This document shows, in pieces, positions 48,250-61,599 of a stretch of DNA of 64,000 nucleotides. The number at the start of each line of letters is the position of its first letter. Position 1 is the first letter of the stretch. The stretch lies in contig CM038220.1 of the NCBI GenBank assembly GCA_021442155.1, positions 76,371,817 through 76,435,816 of the forward strand, read 5' to 3'. A program made the translations under genes and the position numbers. The notes under the pieces were generated by a model. The model was given only the letters and a program-made list of their open reading frames with translations, did no database searches and was not told where the DNA came from. This stretch comes from Cymbidium sinense (Eukaryota > Streptophyta > Magnoliopsida > Asparagales > Orchidaceae).

Positions 48250-50600
48250 AGAGCTTCTTCTACCATCTACTCTCTACTTCAATGAAAAATATCACTCTTA
48301 GAGGAAATTAGATTAAATATGATTAAATCTATTTAAAGCAATAAAACTCAATTAAATGATTAAATCTTAAATCAAACTTAAAATTCAACAAATCTAAGAC
48401 ACTTTAACATGGGTTAAACTAGTATAACTAACTACGCCAAAGCATGGAGTCTTAATCATATGAAACTCCTTAATGGATATAAATAAAATAAAACTAATTA
48501 ATCATTAAATAAACTAAAATTCAATTTGATTAACAAACCAATTCAACATAATCATTTGATATTAATCAAATTAAACCAAATAAAGTTAAAGTAAACTTAA
48601 TTAACATATGATTAAATCACATCCATTTAGAATAAGATAATTAATTAACCATTAAATATTTCAACGTAATAACTAAATCAAACATGTTAATGAAATCAAA
48701 CAAACATAATAAATGAAACAGATCAAATAAAACTCTAATCATAAATAATCAAACTTAATTGAAATGAAATAAACAATTAATTCACTTAATGACAATGATT
48801 GTAATAATAATAATTCTTTAATCAAATCAAACTTAAGTAAAACACTTAACTAAATCAAATCACTCACATGTGGGAAATTAAGTCATTAATCTCTAATTAA
48901 ACAAAACCTTAATTAATTTAATGATTTAAAAATTTAATTACCCTTAATCAAACTTAATTAATCAAACATTTAATTAATGCAAAATTAATGAATTAATCCA
49001 TCATCTTAATGAATCAAATTAATTTAAATAAGTTACATTAAAGCTAACTCTAAAATTAACTTAAATCAAATTCCTAATTAAATTTAATAATTAATCACAC
49101 CACTCAAGTAAGCTAATTAAGTTAATCAAATTAATCATATTGAACCTAAGCTTAATCAAACATAATCAATATGAAATTAAATACTAATAAAAACCAAAAT
49201 TAAACCTAAATCATTAAGTCATTAATTACATCATTAAGAATTGAATAAATTTTTATTTAATTTAATAATTACTTAAACACACTCTTACTTAAACTAATTA
49301 CCCTTAAGCTAATCCAATTGAATAAATACAAGCAATGCAAACTTAAGTTAATCCACCATCTTAATAAACCATATTTACTTTATAAATTAGATTAAAATTA
49401 ATTCAAATTAATTAATTAATCTACTAATTAATTTGATCACACATCTTAAGTAAACTAATTAAAGTCAATCAAATTAATCATATTAAACTTAAACTTATTC
49501 AAACTTAAATGCAATTAAATACCAATAAATTCTTAATTTAAAGTTAAATCATTAAGTCATTACATCATTAACCCTAAATAAATATGAAATCAAATTTAAA
49601 AAAATTAAATAAATCTTTACTTAATTTAATAATTGATCACACCTCTTAAATAAGCTAATTAAGTTAATCAAATTAATCATATTAAACTTAAGCTTAATTA
49701 AACATAAATTTGAACATAATTAAAATGAAATTAAATGCCAATCAAATAATAAATAAGTTATTAATTACATTAACCTAAATAAATATGAAACCAAATTAAA
49801 AATTAAACAAACCCTTTAATAATTAACCTAAACACACTTCTTAATTCAACTAATAATCACATTAAACCTAAGCAAACCCATAGACTAATAAAGCTAATAA
49901 AATCAAATCAAATCAAATTAAATTAAATTAAGAAAGACTCTCATCAATTTAATATGCAATCAAATCAAATCTCATTCAAGCTACTTAAATAAGATAAACT
50001 AATTAACTATCCAATGTATGAAATCAAAATGCAAACCAAGCTTTGATAAACATGACAAATGGATGAGATCAAAAAATAAAATTGTAATTACAAGGAATCA
50101 AACTCAATTAAAATCAAAAGAAAAATCTCAATTAATCTAATCTGATCAAACTACAAATGAATGAACCATAATCAAATAAACAACATAAAGTTAAGTCACA
50201 TAACCATAATCAAAGAAAAGAATTAGATATTAATTTAAAGGATATTGAATTATCAAGATTTAATTAAACTAAAACATCTAATCTAAAATTAGTCATGAAT
50301 TTAAACAAACTTAAACTTCATTAGAGATCAAGGATATTAAATTATCAAGATTTGATTAAGTTAAAACATCTAATCTAAAATTAATTAATCAAAAGCACAT
50401 GAATTTAAACAAACTTAAACTTCATTAGATATTAAGGATATTGAATTATCAAGATGTAATTAAATCAACACATTTAATCCAAAATTAATCAATCAAATAC
50501 ATGAAGCTTAAACAAACTCAAATTCTAAATTCTAAATCAAATCAAATAAATAAATACACAAATGGGCTAATTAAGATACTTAAAGACCTTAGTCGACTCT
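48250..50600 (+). repeat. G-poor, AAT/CAA-rich tandem-repeat domain
   Basis: Over about 2.3 kb the plus strand is almost without G, for example about 2-3 per 60 bases at 49021-49080 and 49201-49320, while C stays common. Units with AAGCTAATTAAGTTAATCAA and ATTAATCATATTxAACTTAA recur near 49100, 49445 and 49640, at intervals near 190-345 bp. At 50237, 50330 and 50435 three 93-105-bp copies of AAGGATATTGAATTATCAAG appear. No coding sequence. It lies just before the presumed LTR of the Tat element and could be 3' non-coding DNA of an older copy. Confidence 0.7.
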
Positions 50601-50849
50601 TTTGGAGTTAGGATGTAGAATGAGTTTTGTCTACAAATGGAATTCATTCTACTCTTCATTCCTGAAAACTTAAACATCACTTTATCCAAATAAAAGTGAA
50701 ATAAAAATAAAAATAAATCATTAAATCATTTAAATTGAAATCGCCTAGAGTAAAATTTAAACAAAATTCAAACCCAAATTGAAACTTAAACTAAAGAAGC
50801 CTAGTAAAGTCTTGTCACATAAGCAATACACACATTACAATACTAAGTC

Positions 50850-52875
50850 ACCACTTCTAGTGCTAAGTCGTATGTTTGATGTTGTGTTTTATTTTGTGAT
50901 GTAATATTTTAGACTTGATGACAGGGTGTATGTTTCGTAGACTAGATGTTAGGCCATTATTAGATTAATCATATTTTCTACAGGGGCTTATGCTTAATGG
51001 GTTGCTGTAATAAAAATATAAATGTTTTTATTTTGCAAGTTGCTTAGCCCCTAAGCGTAACCCATGCTAGAGGGTGGGCTTGGCCCATGTGTGCTAAGTC
51101 CAAATTATTCATATAACTACTTGTGTTATATGGTGTGTTTAGCAAACATTTGTTTTGCAGGAGTAATTATATTTATTTCTTCTATTTTTAATGTAATTTT
51201 GCATTAGGAATTAGGATCAGTGTTATGGGGGATTAAGATGAGCAGTGGCCAAAAGGCTTAGTCCGTGGGGTGCCCTGTGATGCCTTTGGAGCAAATCAAA
51301 TCAAAAGAAAGAGAAGGAAGAAATGAAGAAAAGAAGACCCAGATAGCATGTATTATTTTATTTTATAATCCGGGTTGTACAAGGGTAGAGCTTAGCTACC
51401 CATCTTTTTTTTTCTCTTTTCAAGGTGTACAGCGGAAGCTAACCGCATTGGCCTTTTATTCTTTTACAGTAGTTTATAAAATTATTTGATGTTATATTTA
51501 GATTGTGCATTAGAACCACATGTTTTTCATAGTTTCTTTATAACTGATGTTTGAATGTGTGGCCTGGATGTGGTAGGCTTTTAGGAGGAAATTAATTTTT
51601 CTACCCCCAATTAAAAACTCATAATTAAAATTTTAAAATAACTCATAACCTCACCATAAAGCTTAGGAATTAAATCAAGATGATAAAATTTTAGCAACCC
51701 TTAGATGGATGAATGAATGTGTAATATCATGCATGTCATATTCTTCCACTCTTGTTAAGAGGAGGCTTCCATCTTTGCGAGAGAATGAAGGCTTAGCCTC
51801 TGAGAGCCTTTGATGGAAGAACACCCATTTCTCTCTTGATTTGGCCCATAATCAAGTGCTCTTGCATTTAGGCATACAAAATCCCATAGACTGTGTCAAA
51901 ATATAGAGTCCAAAAGAATCAAATAAATTTCATAAAATTTGCATTTGATTAAGTCATGGTTTCATTCCACTCATGCTCTAGTCTCTTAGGGAGCGAGTTT
52001 AAGGACTTAGTTTTCTCTCTAAATAAACAACAGGCTAGCCATCTTATAAGGCAAAAGACTTGCCTACATGAATTTAAAGCGTAGGAGGAGTTAGCTAGCT
52101 TCCACTCCAGATGGTAATAAGTCCAATAATCAGGTGGTTTATTCTTTATTGTGGAGATACACCATATACCCATTTTCGCCTTAGATTTTGGTCGTTCTTT
52201 GGTCCTTGCAAAATCTCCCTAGATTTAGGATATTAGTTTGTTGTTTCCCTTTATGGGCTACAAGCATAAATCCTCACCTCTTAGGCATTTTCATAATCTT
52301 ATGTCATGGAATTATAAGTCTTAGCAATCTAATAAAATGTCAACTCAAATAATTAACTCTCTTTAATTTCAAAAATATAAAGCCCAACTATAGGGTAGAT
52401 TGGAATGCTCACTAGGCTTCCTAGTATCATGAGCATTTCCTACTTTCTCCTTTTGAATTCCAAAATAATTCTTCTCCTTGATCTATCCCATTTGGTTTTC
52501 TAAAATAGCCATTCCTTTGATAGTCTTAACCTTAAAAATCTTTGGAGACCCTAATTGTGTACTTTAATCAAGTGTATTCTTAAGGAATTCTCATTACTTA
52601 CAATGTAATTAACTAAGGGCTTGCCTCCATAGGAACTTAATGAACTGCTTAAAATAAACCCTACTTTACTTTTCATGTAAAGTAGGGGAAAGATCTCGAT
52701 ATATTCAAAGACCCATCTTGCCTTAGGAGTCCTTATTAGGTGATTAGGTCCATTATAGGGTGGTGATTTCTATCTTTCGAGATAGTGCATCATTCCTTAA
52801 TGATGCACCCGATCACTTCAATAAGTACCTCCTAAGATCTATGTGGTGTTCCATATCTCAAAAATAAACACCTCA
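50850..52875 (+). repeat. Presumed 5' LTR of Tat element
   Basis: Non-coding. 51065-51770 also occurs at 21560-22210. The right edge is placed just before TCTGGTGACTTTGGTGGGGA at 52882, because plant Ty3/gypsy elements of this type carry a TGGCGACTCxxCTGGGGA motif right after the 5' LTR. CACCTCAAATTTT at 52870 is the probable LTR end. The left edge is a guess from where the match to 21560 begins. Confidence 0.5.
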
Positions 52876-52881
52876 AATTTT

Positions 52882-52903
52882 TCTGGTGACTTTGGTGGGG
52901 ATA
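52882..52903 (+). promoter_or_regulatory. Conserved leader motif after LTR
   Basis: TGGTGACTTTGGTGGGGA is a slightly decayed form of the TGGCGACTCxxCTGGGGA motif typical of the LTR/leader junction in plant Ty3/gypsy elements. It is used here to place the LTR end. Confidence 0.6.
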
Positions 52904-52909
52904 GTTCCT

Positions 52910-53480
52910 CTCTCCATCTTTAGTAGACAATTATTGTCTCCAAGCATTCATAGTGGACTTATATTTTATATAGGTCTAAGACTATCATTCTTTTTGTTGA
53001 AACTTAGCTTATTTCATCCTTAAGCAAAGCTCGCCAACATCATTTAGGTTTTAAGACCTCTCTCCATGTAGGTCCTAAAATCCCTATTGGATTCCCCCAA
53101 TAGGTGAAAATTAAAATTAATCAAATAAAGGAGATGACCAAAATTAAGAACCTCTTCACCATTCTGATGGTGAGGCAAGGTTCATCCCATGAACAATAAG
53201 AAAATAAAACCCTTCTACAAAATATCACATCTTTCAAAAAAGTGCTTTTTCAAAATCCACATAATAATAGATCTTTACACAAAATTTGTAAAAAAATTTC
53301 AAAAGGCACAAAACACATATAACCAAACCTCGTTCAACAAATCTTATGATTGTTACAAGGAGGTTCCTTTTTAAAATAAAAATCAACCATTTTTAATGTC
53401 TTTTTCAAAAGCACATTTTCTTTGGATATAGCTATCCCCATCCCACGCACTCAAATTTGTTGGATGGAGATTCTATTTTT
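52910..53480. other. Leader of Tat element, no gene
   Basis: Non-coding. A 61-codon frame at 53189 has no motif. CTCTCCATGTAGGTCC and similar words are not repeated elsewhere in the window. Confidence 0.4.
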
Positions 53481-55310
53481 GAATAAAATCATGATATAAA
53501 ATTGAAACTCCACTTAGCATACTTCACATGTGCTAGAGTTGAAGTTTCCTCTCTTTAGAAAAGCAATAAACCATACACACATAAAAGATAAGTCAAGACA
53601 TGTTCGAACCCCCCACCTAACATACCCAAATTTGTCAAATGGTAGTTCCCCTTCCCTTGGAAAAGGTAGAGCAAATTCAATTCTATTTGCATTTATTTGA
53701 TAAAACCCCTTCTTGCCAAAGCATTGGACTTCAAAACACATTGGAAGCTCATTTGACATGTCCAAGTATGCTAAATGAGAACCCACTTTTTGAAAATCAT
53801 AAGAACAAATTGAACACCATTTAACATACTTGTTTTTTAAATAAGTTCCTTTTCTTTCAATAACCATAAAGACATCTGACTTTCACTTAACATACCAAAT
53901 TTGTTAAGTGAGTATTTCATTTTCAAAATCATAAACACTCTTAACTTTCACTTAACATACCAAATTTGTTAAATGAGAGTTTTATTTTTTAAAAAAAAAT
54001 CATAAATACATTTAACTTTCACCTAACATACCAAATTTGTTAAGTGAGAGTTTCATTTTTCATAAACACATTTGACTTTCACTTAACATACCAAATTTGT
54101 TAGATGAGAGTTTCATTTTCAAAAATCATAAACACATTTAACTTTCACTTAACATACCAAATTTGTAAAGTGAGAGTTTCATTTTTAAAAATCATAAACA
54201 CATTCAACTTTAACTTAACATACCAAATTTGTTAAGTGAGAGTTTCATTTCAAAATCATAAACACATTTAACTTTCACTTAACATACCAAATTTGTTAAA
54301 TGAGAGTTTCATTTTCAAAATCATAAACACATTGGACTTTCACTTAGCATACCAAATTTATTATGTGAGAGTTTCATTTTCAAAAATCATAAGCACATTT
54401 GACTGTCACTTAACATACCAAATTTGTTAAATGAGAGTTTCATTTTCAAAATCATAAACACATTGGATTTTCACTTAGCATACCAAATTTGTTAAGTGAG
54501 AATTTCATTTTCAAAAATCATAAGCACATTTGACTTTCACTTAACATACCAAATTTGTTAAGCGTGAGTTTCATTGTCAAAATCATAAACACATTTGACT
54601 TTCACTTAACATAGAAAATTTGTTAAATGAGGGTCTCTTTTTCAACACACAATTGATCCCTATTTTAACATACCAAATTTGTTACATAAGGATCCAATTT
54701 TTCATGTCAAACCACACTTGAGCTTTCACTTAACATACCAAATTTATTAAGTGAGAGTCTCATTCTCAAACAAAAATAAATATAACTCAAACAAATTTGA
54801 GCTTTCACTTAGCATACCAAATTTATTAAATGGGACTCCCATCTTCAAAGAAAAGCCAATCTATCTCACAATCACATTTTACTTTTACTTAGCATGCCAA
54901 ATTTGTTAAGAAAAGTCTCATCATCAAGCACAAATGAAACACATGTGGCCTCCACTTATACCAAATTTGTTAAGTAAGAAGCCCCATTTTCAAATCAAAA
55001 TATCACACAATCAAATCTTAACAAGAAAAAAATATTTCAAATACACAATCACAACCTCTTCTTAACATATCCAAATTTGCTAAGTAAAGGTCTTTCAAAC
55101 TATCAATATTTTCAAACAAGATGCATAAAACACAAATAACTCCAAGAAAATCTCTTGTGAAATTTTAGAACCCCACCCAACCTACCTAAATTGTTTAGTA
55201 TGGTTTCAAAATTTAAATCAAATGGCAAAGACTCTCCTCAATATCCAAATCTCTCTAATGAACCCCACTTAACATATTATTGAGAGTGGGTTCAAAACTC
55301 CAAACTTCTA
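53480..55310 (+). repeat. 65-bp minisatellite in retroelement leader
   Basis: More than twenty units of CTTTCACTTAACATACCAAA, then TTTGTTAAGTGAGAGTTTCA and a TTTTCAAAATCATAAACACA spacer. CTTAACATACC starts lie near 53886, 53951, 54022, 54082, 54149, 54214, 54279, 54342, 54409, 54473, 54540, 54604, 54665, 54729 and 54807. The centre (53880-54610) is regular; both flanks are eroded, as expected if unequal exchange homogenises the middle. Lies between LTR and gag. Confidence 0.93.
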
Positions 55311-55345
55311 TTACTTGCATGGAATAAATATCAAAGCAAAAATCT

Positions 55346-58300
55346 GATGCAAGTTATATTTCCACAAATGCAGACATACAGCTCAGATCATCTAGTGCAG
55401 TTTTTGCAGTTTTTGCACATGGCAGCTCAGAAGTATGTATTTACTTTTCCTTTTAGGATGGATTTGGCCTTGGATCAGCCCAGCCTCCCACAGACTGACT
55501 TTTCCCACCTCATTCATTTTGGCCGAGGTTTCGAGAGGGCTAGGATCACTTGTGAGGGGACCACCCTCACAACCGTCAGCAGAAGTGTGGTGACCGGATA
55601 GAAGCCGGTCATCCAGGTTGAGATGTCATCTGACTTAGAGTTTCCCTCACTAAAGAGGAAGACTATGGCAGTTCCCGCAACAGTTGTAGTTCTAGTGTTA
55701 GTGCACTCAGTGGTTCCCCTTTCTTCCCTAGTACGGGCTAGCACCCACTCGTTGGCTCCTTCCAAGGGGAAGGCTACCTTATCTTCAAGGATAGTCTCCC
55801 CCATCTACGAGGTTAGGTCTAGTTCTCATGTTGCCTCTTATAGTAGGACTCAGTGCTGCAACTGGTGCCACAAGATCAAGCAGCATCATGACCGCATAGC
55901 CAAGGAGCTAGAGGCATCTTCCTAGTCTGTAGTAAAGGAGTCACTTAGGATAGTGTCTCATCTTATCATAGAAAATAAGTTTCACCCCCTCTCTAGTTTT
56001 GATGAAGAGGAATACATTAGGAGGATCTCAATTTCACCTCCTCTCGTAGTTCATTTTGAGGCTCCTATCAGTGACAGGAGAAGGTCGTATGCCATTAGAT
56101 TAGTTCTGCACCGAGTTGGTGGAGCTTATGGATGATTAGAGTCTAGGGCTCAATTTGATTTACATTCTGTTATCCCTCACGGTGGTAGATCACAGAGAGG
56201 GCTAGGGAGGCCTAGTTAGATATTACTAGTAGAGAGAGACATAGGTATGTCAGACAGTCGACGGCCTTAGCCCTCATGGACTTTCCCGATTGGCATGTTA
56301 CCCACAATGATCATACTGATAAAATTCTACTGACAGGTACTACCCACCATAGGAGAGGAGCTCATGCCCAGAGAAAGCCAGTGTTGCCTTCGCCACACCG
56401 ATCCACTCCTCGCCCACCATCACCTGTTGAAGTCCCACCATCTACCGTGCCTACAAAGGAACAAAAGACAACATCCGGGAGAAGAAAGACCCATTGGTGA
56501 TCCAGCTACGGCCAAAGGATCCCACTTCATCTACTCCATCGACTGAGGTGAGTGCGAGTTCCCCCACTTGACCTCCTACTTCAGTCTTGGTGAAGATGGA
56601 GTGGCGACCCTGTAGCATCGTGGTCGCACCACCTTAACTATCATTATCGAGGCGACAAAGAGCGGAAGGGGAAAGGGACAGCTTCTAGCCCCCCATGGCG
56701 GATCTCCCTAGGGACACTACTCCACCCATGAGCACATGAACATGTCTCTTCCAAGAGTCATGACCCTCGAGCTAGCATTCCAAAGGATAGATGGTGTTAA
56801 GTGTATCTGCTGGGGAGCATAGCCCTTCCATCACAATGATATTTGTATCAAGATAAGCAGATCATCCCATGAAGAGATTTGTAAATGCATTTATGCTGAA
56901 AAGAGCTTCTAGGGAGTGACGATCGCATTGTAAGGAGGGAAAGAGAGCTTTAACCCAGTAAATACGTAACTGGAACATCATGAGACCAAAGATAGTAATG
57001 GTATTATGGTTGAGGAAGATGACGCCCCAAAGACCTCCTCAGAGCTTAAACAAAAGGATGATTAGATCAATGATGGAGAAGAGGATGGAATACTTGTTAG
57101 TATCCTCCAATCACTTCAAAATTCACACAACATATAACAGAGATAGATCATCCGAGTTAGCGCATGTCCTAGATCACCAAAAGCACTTCTCCGAGTCGAT
57201 AGTGGTAGCTTGCATAGGAAGGTGGTGGATAGCACCTCCATGCAAGAAAAAGATATCAAGCAGTTGGTGGAACAACAAGTGAAGGATGCGTTAGTGCAAG
57301 CCCGAGGTGGCTCATCTATTCCAAAAGGTAGACCCTACCTAGATAAATTTGATGGTGTCCAATATCCTAAGGGCTTTGTGCCACATTCCTTCAGAAATTT
57401 TGATAGCAGTGGGAACCCTCGTCAGCATATAGCACACTTCATGGCGTGTGTGCAATATGGTAGTGATGCACTTCTATTCCCTCTTCGTCAAGAGATAGAA
57501 TCACATTTGATTGGTATGCTAAACTACCCAATGGTTCAATGAAGGCATTTGCTGAGTTGGAGCAGCTCTTTATTAAGAGATTTGTTGGAGCTCAGCAAAG
57601 GGTAATAGTGAGTGATCTCGTTGTAGCTCAACAACACCCTAGTGAGTCCCTTATTGATTACATTCTTAGATGGAGCAATTTAAGTATGAAATGTGAACCA
57701 CAACTGTCTGAAGAGCATGTCATTGAAATTCTACTTAAGAATATTCATGTCCTGGCCACCTTCATGCTTAAAGGGTTTACCATTAAGACATTTGAGAAAT
57801 TAATCAACAAGGAGGCTAGTCTATAAGGAGAGGTCAAACAGTTACCTTTTCAAGACTAGTCAGCCAAGCCCAAACTGCATAAAGCATTTGAGAAAAAGCT
57901 AGGGGTAGTCACAATAATTGACAAAGGTATGCAGCTAGCCAAGGTTCAGCACTCGAGAATAGAGCCTCTCTACCACCTCCTTTGCCACCACCTGGTCATC
58001 ATATTGGCCACCCCGGTTTCCACAATGGCTACCACCACATCTGCCAAAGTATCCCCATCCACAACATCGGTAGTATCCCAACCCACACATCATCAACATC
58101 ATCCACCACCAGGTAGCTACCATTTACCTAGTCTTTCTGATAAATTGAATAAACCTTATTCATTCAAGAGGGAGGTAGTCAAGATAATCTTTAAGAACCT
58201 CTTAAAGAAGCTGATGGACTGAGGCCAAAGGATGTGGGAAAGAGTCATGATCCAAACTTTTGCCCTTACCATCGCATGCTAGGTCATCTCTTAGAAGATT

Positions 58301-58450
58301 GCTTTTCCTTTAAGTGTTGGCTTAAGCGTTGCTATAAGTTGGGTGCCATTATTATCCCCAAGGAATATTTACTAGAACAACCCTCTAGTTCTGTTAGGGT
58401 AATCCTTGGGGATACAAGTGATCTTCTCAAGATAAAGGAAGGTTAGGATA
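55346..58450 (+). pseudogene. gag of Tat-like Ty3/gypsy element
   Basis: The N-terminal part (55346-56560) is in broken frames rich in Ser, Pro and basic residues. The core gag domain at 57240-57826 reads KDIKQLVEQQVKDALVQA, SSGNPRQHIAHFMACV, then after a frameshift near 57480 RDRITFDWYAKLPNGSMKAF, AELEQLFIKRFVGAQ and YILRWSNLSMKCEPQLSEEH. The C-terminal Cys/His motif CPYHRMLGHLLEDCFSFKCW is at 58258. It would form the capsid and bind RNA. It is the plus-strand counterpart of the remnant at 1-2030. Multiple stops. Confidence 0.85.
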
Positions 58451-58503
58451 TCTCCTTATCCCGAACCTCCAAGAAAATCATCTATAAGATCAAAAAGTTA
58501 CCC

Positions 58504-58960
58504 TTGCAGATGCCTAAAGCAGCCTTCAATAAGGAAGGTTTGCAAGTTGCTATGGACAACTTGAAGAAGGTAGATGCCCAACGAGAAGAAGTAGTCCACC
58601 TTGGAGAACATAGTAGCTCAACCACCCAAGTCCGACTCCATCCACCATTACGCTTACTTCTTCATCCATTAGCTCCTCTATTTCCCAGAGCATCAATGGA
58701 CAAGGGCACTAAACCCCTTAGCCCACTTACTTTATTATATTTCTATCATGAACCTCCATCTAATAAGAAATCAATGAAGAAAAGCTTTCACTTATATCTT
58801 GTCCACTTCTCATACTCTAGATTTTATTCCTCTCAAAAACTCTCAAAGTCTACAAAATAATAATGATAACTCTAGTTCTGATCATTCCTTTTTTGATTTG
58901 GAAATGGATTTTCCATTCTAATCATTTGGGTTTGCCCATTGAGATTGAAAGTCATCCAAC
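58504..58960 (+). pseudogene. gag-protease linker
   Basis: The open stretch 58504-58860 is Pro/Ser/Leu-rich without a domain. Its position between gag and protease is the only basis for the call. Confidence 0.45.
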
Positions 58961-59149
58961 GGTGATCCCATAGGAGAAGTAGGTGAACTGATAAGGGTAG
59001 AACTTTTACTAAATCATCTCACAAGTCGTTGAAGTCCCCATAAGTGGCAAAGTTCTACCTCCTTGATAGCACCTCGATAAGGGTAAACAAGTCATTGGTT
59101 CTAGCGATCAAGAAACCCCTCAAGATGCTCCACCCATGGATATGCTTGT

Positions 59150-59830
59150 GGAGGATCAGAAAGTTGACTACAATGTCCTCGCACCTAAGAAAGTTCTTAA
59201 ATTAAGCATATATGTTGCCCTTATCTTATCCAAAGAGATGAGGGAGTCATTGATCAAAGCTCTTCTTGATCCAGAAATATGCTTAGCTTAGCTGTCCGCT
59301 ATTGGAGAGGAGGAATGTTATTCAAGAGAAGTTCATAGAGTCACATTCACAGATGAAGACCTTCTTTTTGGGACAACTGAGCACAACCATCCCCTCTCCA
59401 TCACAGTGGACATGGGCGATTCAAGGTCTCCGTATTAGTCAATGCATCGGTGAACATTATGAGTCTAAATACCCTTGCCTATTTGAGGATCGATATCTCC
59501 AAACTTTGAGGAGATCGGATGATGTTGAGAGGATTCAACGAACAAGGCAAGAGGACTTTAGGCTCCATAGTGTTACCACTAGAGATAGATGATTGGAAGA
59601 TAGAAGCCAAGTTCTACATAATAGATTTAGATACATCTTTCACTGCTTTGCTCAGTAGGCCTTGGATACATGCAAATAACACGATTCCATCTTTTTTGCA
59701 CTAGTGCATCAAATTTAGAAAAAGTGGAATCGAGTATTGTGTCAAAGGATACTTGAAGCAATTCTTAATTAGGGAGGTCAAAATATATGAGGACGTAACC
59801 TACTATCTTCCTCCAAATAAAAAAAGTTTA
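59150..59830 (+). pseudogene. Retroviral-type aspartic protease of Tat element
   Basis: ITFTDEDLLFGTTEHNHPL and ITVDMGDS lead into VSVLVNASVNIMSLNTLAYL, where the family has VLVDxGSxxNxMxLxTL: the catalytic Asp is Asn and the Gly-Ser/Ala part is shortened. Then come MLRGFNEQGKRTLGSIVLPL and KFYIIDLDTSFTALLSRPWI, matching the conserved FxVIDxxTSYNxLLGRPWIH region. Frames change near 59400 and 59520. Inactive. Confidence 0.75.
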
Positions 59831-59849
59831 TTCTTGAGAGCTTGGTGAA

Positions 59850-59940
59850 TGTTCAAAAATAAAATAAAAAGAAATAAAAGAAGAAGAATAAAAAGAAAAA
59901 GAAAAAAAAAAAAAAAAAAAAGAAAAGAAAATGAAAATAC
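59850..59940 (+). repeat. A-rich tract between protease and RT
   Basis: AAAAGAAAAAGAAAA-type run with about 19 consecutive A; it encodes or once encoded a Lys-rich linker. Confidence 0.8.
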
Positions 59941-60099
59941 AAGTTAGCAAGAATCAAACACTGAGGAAGAGGTAGAGTCAGATGTTACATCCCACCCACA
60001 GTTTGTTCCTCCATATGAACAAATGGGTAGGATGACTTGACCCCCACCATATAGAGGAAGTGGTAAATTTAGAGGCGTTCTAGAGGTGGAAGACCTCCG

Positions 60100-61560
60100 G
60101 TGGCCAACCGTAGGAGCTATTTTAGCTCACAAGTACCCGCTATCCACATAGACTTAGAGTCCAGTTTGGAGGATGAGTCTCACGTGGTTAGCACACCAAC
60201 CAACCCCTCTCAGCGGGACCCTTTGAAGGTGACATTCAAGCTAGATAGTGATGAAGATCAGGCCTCCAAGCAAAGCATGAGTGTTTCTGAATCATTATTA
60301 TGTAGGACAATCAGTCAGCAGTTGGAAGCTTTAGCTCTAACTTTACTTTCTTCTCAAAAAGTTGAAGGTTTAGTAGTTAAGGAGGCCCCCAAGTCATCCA
60401 CAGATGTCAAGCCAAAGAGATTTTTGTTGGGACCATCATCCTCAAGTCATGAAGCCGATGTAGAACTTAAGGATGATTCATATAAAGATTTAATAGAATT
60501 ACCTTTTGATAGGTACTCCCCTTGTATTCATAATTTAGCAAAGAAAGGATTAATCCCACATACTTGGTCTAAACACAGGTAAGAGTACTTTGAAAGGCTA
60601 TGGGGCAATCAAAGTAGACATCCTCAATCAAGACCAGGACTAGGATTCACAGTGGGTCCAGTAGATGATGACAACCATTTCCTAGTCATCATAAATCATT
60701 TGGCATCTGATAGGTTCTTCTTAAATCATGCTAACTCTTATGGGGAAATATGCTTAGAAACTTTAGATGATCCAAATGAGTCTGAAATTAGAGATGCACC
60801 ACCAGAGTTTGAAGAAGAGATCAGATCAACCATTGATGAACTTAAAGAAATCAACTTAGGAACCGAAGACAATCCATGCCCGACATACATCAGTTCTCTA
60901 TTGAATGAAAAAGAAACCAATGATTTAGTGAAGCAATTGACTGAGTTTAAGGATTTATTTGCATGGTGTTACAAAGAAATGCCCGGTCTATCTCCTGACA
61001 TAGCAATCCATAAACTAGCTATAGAACCTAATGCTAACCCTATCAAGTAGGCTCCTAGACCCTTGCGATTATAAATTGAACATTAGGTCACTACTGAAAT
61101 CAAGAAATTGATCGATTCTAGATTTATTAGGGAAGAAAATATCCTACTTGGTTGGCCAGTGTCATCCTAGTTAAGAAAAAGAATGGTCAAATTCACATAT
61201 GCATCAATTTTAGGGATCTAAATAAGGCATGTCATAAGGATGAATTTCCACTTCCTATACCAGAATTAATGGTGGACATCACCTCATCTCATGCAGTATT
61301 CTTCTTTATGGATGGGTCATCTCGCTACAACCAAATTAAAATGGCCCTAGAGGATGAAAGAAACATTACCTTTCAAACCCCGATTAGAATATATTGTTAT
61401 AGGGTCATGGCCTTCAGCCTCAAAAATGCTAGTGCTACATACCAGCAGGCCATGACTCGAATCTTTGATGAACTCATTCATCATCAAGTTGAATGCTACA
61501 TCGATGATCTTATTATTAAAGAAAAAAAAGGAAGACCGTCTCTTTAACTTGAGAGTAGTT
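60100..61560 (+). pseudogene. Reverse transcriptase region of Tat element
   Basis: 60100-60582 is an acidic linker ending KKGLIPHTWSKH. 60652-61050 reads FKDLFAWCYKEMPGLSPDIA and HKLAIEPNANPIK, then a stop where the family has Gln. 61090-61547 covers EIKKLIDSRFIREEN, a frame change, VILVKKKNGQIHICINFRDL, FFMDGSSRYNQIKMAL, YCYRVMAFSLKNASATYQQA and the catalytic box CYIDDLIIK. The Asp pair is kept but Gly in the SGYNQI motif is Arg. Long open stretches survive, so this is the best preserved part of the element. Confidence 0.88.
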
Positions 61561-61599
61561 TTTGAATCGTTAAGATAGTACAACCTCAAAATGAACCCC

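Noticed and set aside
60652..61547. Possible endogenous pararetrovirus reverse transcriptase
   Set aside because: It is followed by two RNase H domains and an integrase and preceded by a retrotransposon gag, which fits Ty3/gypsy Tat elements and not a caulimovirus; no movement-protein motif was seen.
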